The position numbers and the translations under genes were made by a program. From the NCBI GenBank assembly GCA_025642075.2, contig JAODUO010000883.1:124001-188000 (forward strand): DNA of 64,000 bases, read 5' to 3'. Numbering within the stretch: position 1 is the stretch's first letter; each line of letters opens with the position of its first letter. This DNA is from Ridgeia piscesae. Its lineage: Eukaryota; Annelida; Polychaeta; Sabellida; Siboglinidae. The notes under the pieces were generated by a model that saw only the letters and a program-made list of their open reading frames with translations, was not told where the DNA came from and made no database searches. Shown here piece after piece: positions 25,301 through 34,300 of this stretch.

Positions 25301-28300
25301 TTAGGCAGAGTTGATTTCTTAAGAACTGGATTAACATGGGCACATTTAAAATCGTCAGGGAAAAAGCCGTAGCATAAAGATGCATTTATGATATCTGTTA
25401 TTGGTTTAATTAATACGTCAAGGCATGCTTTCAGTAGTATGGTGGGGATTGGATCAAGGTCACACGATTTACATGATGATTTTTCTCACTTCAGTAGTTG
25501 TAGCTGGTTCAAACGATGCAAGTTGAAAATTTAGTTGTGGAAAGTCTGCGTGAACTGTGTGCGGAGTATGACCTGTGAAAGTTGATTGTATAACACTAAT
25601 TTTGTCTTTAAAATGACTCGAAAAAGAGTTACACAATGACTTGATTGATGCATGAGTTGGTAGAGAAGGAACAGGCCGCCTGTGTAAGATTTTATTGATG
25701 CATTCCCATAGCTGTTTTGGCGTAGCAGAATTTGTTACGGTCCGGTCAGACAACATCAATTTTAATTAAATTTCCGCTATGTATGATTTAACTGTGGCAA
25801 TAATCTGAAAGGGAATAACTTAGGGTGTGTATATATATATACATGACATTTATTGATATGTTGTGGATGATGATAAAATTAAAAACGCCGTTTGGAATTG
25901 TCACGTGACCTGAATAAACGCTCCGTGTGGGCCGTGGTTCGTTCACATCAATCATAAATGAATGGTACGCTCATGACCAACACAGCGGCACTAGTATAAT
26001 CAGATATGCCACAGAATAACAATAATTGTGGTCTCAAATATTAAATCAGGGATGCGTTATTTATTCTTGCAAAAACTTGCTTCTTCTTCATTCTTAGCAG
26101 CCAACCTAGTGTTTTCAGTAACTGAATAATTGAGGTTCCTCATTGCTTAACTTTAAGCTAAGTTAAACAATAAAATAAATAAATAGGTATCTATCTATCC
26201 ACAAACTAGACCTTAGAATATTACTGTTGAGTTATTCTATTGCTAGTTTCTTAATTTAAGTGAACATTTTCTGGTTATTTCTTTACTTAATTTTTCTTAC
26301 AAAAGTATTCAATAATATTGTCTGACAGTAACACAGATTTATAATTAGACATGTAGTGGACACTAGCTGCCAAGTATGATTTTCACTTTCAGCACAGTCT
26401 TAGTAATTACTTGAAGTGTTAAAGATATTTTCAGCTGATGAGACCTACTTACAACTCAGGAGAACTTTACTTCCTGAAGGAAGAGGTAGACCTCCTGCTC
26501 TGCCAGAATTAATGTTTCTAACCAACCACCTCCTTCTACAGCTAAAGTTGCTTCAATATGAAGGCAGCACAAGTTCAAATGATGTGAGTTATTAAATGGC
26601 AGTTTGGACACTCTACATCAAGTTCACTTCTTGTACCAGGAGTATGTTATTAATATTATAATGAACACAATTAAAAGTAAGGTGTCAGCAGTTCTGCCGT
26701 GAAAGAAGTCCTCAGGGAGTGATCAGATTCCAGAAGACAGTGCCGCCCAGGAAAGGTACCTTGAAACTAGCTGGAACTGTGACTGAACTGACAAGAGCCC
26801 TTGAACTCCACCTGCCTGAGGAAGAAGATGCACAACCACAAATGCCTGCACCAGCCCCAGATGCAGAACAAGCGGCTGACGCTGCTGAGCCAGAGGTTGA
26901 CGCTGCTGAGCCAGAGGTTGAATCTGCTGAACCAGAGGTTGAATCTGCTGAACCAGAGGTTGAATCTGCTGAACCAGAGGTTGAATCTGCTGAACCAGAG
27001 GTTGAATCTGCTGAACCAGAGGTTGAATCTGCTGAACCAGAGGTTGAATCTGCTGAACCAGAGGTTGAATCTGCTGAACCAGAGGTTGAATCTGCTGAAC
27101 CAGAGGTTGAATCTGCTGAACCAGAGGTTGAATCTGCTGAACCAGAGGTTGAATCTGCTGAACCAGAGGTTGAATCTGCTGAACCAGAGGTTGAATCTGC
27201 TGAGCCAGAGGTTGAATCTGCTGAACCAGAGGTTGACGCTGCTGAGCCAGAGGTTGAATCTGCTGAACCAGAGGTTGACGCTGCTGAGCCAGAGGTTGAA
27301 TCTGCTGAACCAGAGGTTGACGCTGCTGAGCCAGAGGTTGAATCTGCTGAACCAGAGGTTGACGCTGCTGAGCCAGAGGTTGAATCTGCTGAGCCAGAGG
27401 TTGAATCTGCTGAACCAGAGGTTGACGCTGCTGAGCCAGAGGTTGAATCTGCTGAACCAGAGGTTGACGCTGCTGAGCCAGAGGTTGAATCTGCTGAGCC
27501 AGAGGTTGAATCTGCTGAACCAGAGGTTGACGCTGCTGAGCCAGAGGTTGAATCTGCTGAACCAGAGGTTGACGCTGCTGAGCCAGAGGTTGAATCTGCT
27601 GAACCAGAGGTTGACGCTGCTGAGCCAGAGGTTGAATCTGCTGAACCAGAGGCTGACGCTGGACACTATGAGACATTCAAGTTCACGAGGCAAGGGGAGT
27701 TGGTTGCAGTTTTCTATGAATCCGGTTTCTGTATCGGCCAGGTCATTGAAGTACAGTCTGAGGGCACAGCAACAGTCCAGTACTTAACCAAAGTCAAGGG
27801 CCACCCGTCCTACTTCTGTTGGCCATTGGTTGATGATGTGTGTTCCAGTTCCGCTGAATTTGTGTTCAGGTGGAACTTAGACATTTCACCTGTTGGAAAA
27901 AATTGTCGGCTGTGGCAAGTAGACTCAGTACAGGACATCGCCAAAGCCTATGATCGCATAAATAAACCTCTTGAGTAAAATGGTAAATAGTCAGGTTCCT
28001 TTTAATGGTTAAATACTCCCATTAGTGGAAAGAGCTCCTTTTTCTGATTCCAGTGATATATGGTTCACCATTCTAACTTAATTAGGAGCAGAGATATGCT
28101 CGTTTTAAGATTCTTGAAATGGCATGTCGGAAAATAATGGCAAAAATAATTATAATTTGCTGTTATAAAGTTCATATTTTTGCAAGTTTTTACTGGCCTA
28201 TCAACTTGCAAAAAAATAGCTTTAAAGTAAATAGTACATACTTAATTTTCATAACAGAAATTAATGCAAAATCAACACTGGTTTTTGTCTGTGACCTGGC

Positions 28301-31300
28301 AAAATATGCAGTTTCATCAATTTAAGCCGAGGATGTAAAAAGCCGGAAAATAGTCAATGTTTAAAAAATCATAACTTTTCTTTTAATCAAGCTACATAGA
28401 TGAAGTTTGCATCACTGTAATGAGAATAAAAAGTTCTGTATTATTATGATAGAATCCAGCATGAAGGTCACATTTGAAAAATCAGTTTGGAGTACCTATT
28501 AACACTACAAACCCCACATTTTGTTGTTCAGTGAATTGTGTTACCTTAACACTACAAACCACACATTTTGTTGTTCAGTGAATTGTGTTACCTTAACACT
28601 ACAAACCCCACATTTTGTTGTTCAGTGAATTGTGTTACCTTAACACTACAAACCACACATTTTGTTGTTGCCTTAACACTACAAACCCCACATTTTGTTG
28701 TTCAGTGAATTGTGTTACCTTAACACTACAAACCCCACATTTTGTTGTTCAGTGAATTGTGTTACCTTAACACTACAAACCACACATTTTGTTGTTGCCT
28801 TAACACTACAAACCACACATTTTGTTGTTCAGTGAATTGTGTTACCTTAACACTACAAACCCCACATTTTGTTGTTCAGTGAATTGTGTTACCTTAACAC
28901 TACAAACCACACATTTTGTTGTTGCCTTAACACTACAAACCCCACATTTTGTTGTTCAGTGAATTGTGTTACCTTAACACTACAAACCACACATTTTGTT
29001 GTTCAGTGAATTGTGTTACCTTAACACTACAAACCACACATGTTGTTGTTACCTTAACACTACAAACCCCACATTTTGTTGTTCAGTGAATTGTGTTACC
29101 TTAACACTACAAACCCCACATTTTGTTGTTCAGTGAATTGTGTTACCTTAACACTACAAACCACACATTTTGTTGTTACCTTAACACTACAAACCACACA
29201 TGTTGTTGTAACCTTAACACTACAAACCACACATTTTGTTGTTACCTTAACACTACAAACCACACATTTTGTTGTTCAGTGAATTGTGTTACCTTAACAC
29301 TACAAACCACACATTTTGTTGTTCAGTGAATTGTGTTACCTTAACACTACAAACCACACATTTTGTTGTTACCTTAACACTACAAACCCCACATTTTGTT
29401 GTTCAGTGAATTGTGTTACCTTAACACTACAAACCACACATTTTGTTGTTCAGTGTTTAACACCATGAACCACACATTTTCACAGAACAACACTGACCAT
29501 CTAATTTAACAATAATTGTAAATACAATCATAGAGTATTGGATGTCATTTTTTAAGTTTGACCGCCAACTGAATGGACTGACTAGCATCATAACATGTTT
29601 TTTGTAGATCAAGACATTGTACCGTACTCTATGCAAGTTTTGTTGATTTGTTCCCACACATGCCACTAGGGGAGCCTCTAAGCATAGTGATCAACCCGCC
29701 CATTACACCTAGACCACCATCAAGTGACAGTGTGTGGCCACACACCTACATCAGTTTACACAGGAGCTCATTAAGGGTGGCAGTAAGTCAGGGCTCTCGA
29801 TCGACCACACTATCTATGCACCTGCGTTATATATTTATAACCTACAACAGGGCTAATAACAGTGCTAGGTTGTGACCTCTCTGTAGACGTACCTGTAGTG
29901 TGTTTGGCGGGAGGGCCAGCGCAGGAACAGTGTCGACACACAGACACTGTCCACTTGTGTGAACACCGTGGAGCAGACACAGGTGAGACCAGACACCTGG
30001 AGACACAAACTCCTGTTAGACTGCGACAAACCGTACACGAAGCTTTGTCTTCCAGAAACTAAATGTCGTGCTTATAGTAATATATAACATGTACATTTCC
30101 AGTGAGAGATCATGTGAATGTATTCAAAACGCTGCAGCTGTACATAAATTCTTCAACAAAGCTATATTACACATATATTATTACCATGGGGGATTGGGGG
30201 TAACAATGACAGTTTATTGTACGTGCACAGGGGAAGGATCTAGGCTAGTAAACGGTAAGTTCTTAAAACGTAGATTCTTATAAAGCACAGTGTACAGTCT
30301 ATGCTCAAACACATATACTTTATTCCCTGGCACACTTTCATTTAGATATGAATTCTTGGCTTCTCTGGGAAGCATTCAATCACACTGTATGCCACATGTT
30401 TTGCATGCCTTAATGCATACATCATTTGTAGACGATTCCACAGAGTTCAGAACTGTACATATAAAATGAACATTACAATGTATTTAATTAATTAAGTGCT
30501 AAAGCATGTAATATGTATATAACTGGCACTGTTCAATCAGTGAAGCTTTGACTATCACCCATACTTACACATCGGTCATTGACACAGAACACTGCGTGTA
30601 TGCATGCCTCCGTGTGACCCCCATCAGGCAGGTCAACTACCCTCTCACTGCCACGCCCCACCCTTGACCAGTGACCCCTGGTGTCCAGTGGCACTGCATC
30701 GAAGATGGTACCACCGGGGTTGAGCTGCCACAGGTAGACGTTGATGAAGTCGACAACGACAAGGACCTTGGACCCGTCCCCAGCCACGCAGATGTACAGT
30801 TTGCCAGTGTCTGTAAAAAACATACCCTTTAATTACATAACATAGATTTAGAGCAGTTTACTTAGCGTATTTGCCCACTGGAAATCTGGCTAGTTTACAT
30901 CCACTGTGTCTTTAATATCAGAGATTAGTCCATAGGAAGTGTATTATATATTATGTTTGTCTAAAATTAATGGCTTTGGTCATTGTATCTGGACATTTTC
31001 CAAAGTCAATGGAGAACCGACAGAATTAATAATCCAGGTGGCGCTGTCACGCAACTCGGGCCTTGTGCTGTGAACTGCCAGTGTCCTGTTACCTCGTTAC
31101 GTCGCATTCATTCATTATATTCACCATTTGTTAGCACATGTTGTAGATATGCCTTATAGTTATAACAGTTGGTGACTAAAAGATGAACTAAAACAAAATT
31201 AAACAAAGGACGCAAATACGCCACAGACCTGAGTTGCGTATCAGCTGCCTAGCGATCGAGTAGGTTCCCCATTCCAAGGCTTATTTTATAAATAACATTA

Positions 31301-34300
31301 CATAGAAATCTCTAATATTGTATGTATCATTATAAAAATAAGAACAAGCCCCAACATAACCATCAACATCACTGCAAATTGTAGATGTGTCATCATATGT
31401 ATGGGAACATTATAACAGGAAACTTATTACTTTAATGTAATTTAACTGATGTAATATAATTACCTAGATATCACCCATAACTGTTCTGACATATATAATG
31501 GCGCCAGTGTTCAGTGTCACTCACTAGATGTCATCATGGGTGCAATTCCATGGAAGTAATGTAATTTTACATTAAAACTTGGTGAAGATGACAACAAATG
31601 CTAAAGGTACCAATACATAAGTTATACATCTATGCAAATCACCCCTTAGAATACAAAAACACAAAAATTAAATAATATGAAATATATTATCATACATGTT
31701 AAGTTTCAGAAATGCCAAAACAGTAGATTTATACGTAAATCGGGGGTCTCAGAAAATCGGGCTTTTATACGTAAATCGAAGGGTCTCGGAAAATCGGGCT
31801 TTTATGCGTGAATTTTTTTAACCATAAATGTGAATAATATACACTGTATTTCAAAAAAAAATTATTATCACTAACAGTTCATCAATTATAATACAAATAA
31901 TACAAATACCAATAATAAAAAATCCCTGTTAATCTTATAAAAAAGTGTTGTTGTTTATTTCTCGTCAGTTAAAAAGAAGACTTGGTCATAAATGAATAAC
32001 ATTACAATGTTCAGTAATTTACTTGTGTTCTTGCCATCTAGGTATAACTTTAGCATGTTTGTTCAACTTCTGATATGCATCATATTTTGCAAATAATCCC
32101 TTGCATGAAAAGCAGCAGCATCTACATGATATTTTATTACACAACTATTTTATTACACAACTAACTTCATCTTTACATGTAAAACTTGAACATGGCATTT
32201 GTTATTTATAACCCAGTCTGAGCCATGGTGACACAGGCATGATGGGAGACATATTAAAACAAGCATGCATTCGTTTGCTAAGAAGAATGTTTTTAATTTA
32301 CTAATATACTAAAATAGTAATGCTTAACAAAAAGTATATAAACTTTAAAACATGCACATGTAGTGTAGATGTATGGATGGGCATTATTTGTGTAGATATG
32401 AACGGATTGAGCTTTTGACCGGAACGTATACGACGGGCGATAATAGGGTATCGGAGCTGTTCGCGATGCTCCCATAAAGCTTATAAACAATGTCAACAAC
32501 AGGCAAGGGGTAGGCTTGCACCTAGATATTTATTAGACTGTTTTCAATGTTCGGTCATCAAAGGAAGATGTAATTTAAATAACTCCAATTCAGGCCATTG
32601 TTCAATTTGTTGTCCGAGCCGCCGATGTCTCTGTTTGTACTTTGACGTTGTCACGGTTGTGAGCATTAAATTAGCTCAGTCTCAGACTCGATTGCAATTA
32701 CCAGAATTAGTTAACTGGCATTGTCATAGTGAGGCGACACAGAAAAATACGCGAGACAATACCCGGCCAGAAATAAAGCCAATTATCTACACCCAGTTCA
32801 GTTGGGAAAGTTAGGTAGAATTTGTTTGTTTGGGTTTCATTGAAAACCAGGAGATTTGCTGCTCCCGCCGGGAGACCAGGAGATGTAGTACAATACCGGG
32901 AGGCTCCTGGCGAAACCGGGAGACTTAACATGTATGATATTATGTAGATCTAGTCGTCGTCCTTCTGTCACCACCCACGAATTAGTCCTCGACCTACCTT
33001 TTAGTGAGCTGCGGTCATCCTTCCCAGCGGCCAGTCGGTCAGCCAGTTCCGGCAGGCCAGGGATGATCCTGAGGAGGTCAGTGTCCTTGTGCCACAGGAA
33101 CACATCACCACTGACCAGAATGCCACATACAAAGTGACCTACAGCACAAACACATCACCACTGACCAGAATGCCACATACAAAGTGACCTACAGCACAAA
33201 CACAGTCACCACTGACCAGAATGCCACATACAAAGTGACCTACAGCACAAACCCACATCACCACTGACCAGAATGCCACATACAAAGTGACCTACAGCAC
33301 AAACACATCACCACTGACCAGAATGCCACATACAAAGTGACCTACAGCACAAACACATCACCACTGACCAGAATGCCACATACAAAGTGACCTACAGCCA
33401 AACACATTACTGCTGTCTGGACCTGTCTCGTACACCAGTGTGACCACATACAAAGTGAATTTGGACATAAAAAACAGCCTCATATTATCTTGAGCTGTAA
33501 TATATTACATTAATTCCTTGTACCCATTTAGTTTACTGCCCATATTGCATTGATATTTTTATGGGGTTGAAAAACTAATTTTTCTAGATTTAGTAAAATA
33601 ATTGCTAAAGTTGTATCCCTGCATGTTTGTGAAATTGGACACGTCAATTAAAGATGGGACAAACTTCGGTCCGTATTCGAAATTTCGAGTATTTGAACCT
33701 TTTTCCGTTATTCGATTCAAAATTCGAAAATGTGCAGCTATGTAAATGAATATTGCTCATAAAACAAACTCACGCAAAACTCTCTCCAGCAATGCGGTTT
33801 CATTGTCGTCGGTGGTGATTAGGCATAGCTCTATGATTGCATTGGTACTGTAATATTGGTCTTGTGTTGAGGGGTCGTTTGTTAGCAGTGTCGGGTTAAG
33901 GTTTAAGATTAGTGTTTAGGGTAAGTTTAGGATTAGTTAAAGTTAGCTTAGTGTTAGTTATGGTTACAGTTACTTTAGGGTTAGAATAAAACTGGAATTT
34001 GTGAAGGTCATTTATGTAGCGACACTGGCGACCCCATAGATCATGTCGAGTTTCACATGAGTTTGTTTTGCTATTTTTATTCTTTACAGGAATGTAAATT
34101 ATTTTATTTTGTAAACTTGTGTGTTTATAGGTACATAAGATATGTGGTGACTGTAAGAAGTTGTTTTCATGGTTAAGTCAGAAAGTAAACAAAAAGATTG
34201 ACACGTATGACCACGATGCTGACGACTCCGGCTCTGGCTTGTGCCTGTGACCACGGGATAACGCAGTGTCCCGGCAAGACATCTTAACATTGTTCAATAT

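Larger units (their letters stand above)
23001..28498. mobile_element. 5.5-kb terminal-inverted-repeat element inserted in a minisatellite; carries a three-exon gene
   Basis: The left end AGGTACTCCAAACCGA and the right end TCAGTTTGGAGTACCT are inverted copies with one mismatch in 16. The array sequence TTAACAC(T) is present immediately before the left end and immediately after the right end, consistent with a 7-8 bp target duplication. Superfamily is unresolved: 8-bp duplications fit hAT or KDZ-type elements, but the register is off by one and I see no recognisable transposase. It contains a plus-strand spliced gene (23601-27978) whose first intron holds a reverse-oriented LINE fragment. Confidence 0.75.

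Noticed and set aside
23001..28498. Calling the 5.5-kb element piggyBac or hAT
   Set aside because: TTAA occurs next to both ends but belongs to the array unit and does not abut the inverted repeat on the left. The 8-bp register for hAT is off by one. No transposase seen.
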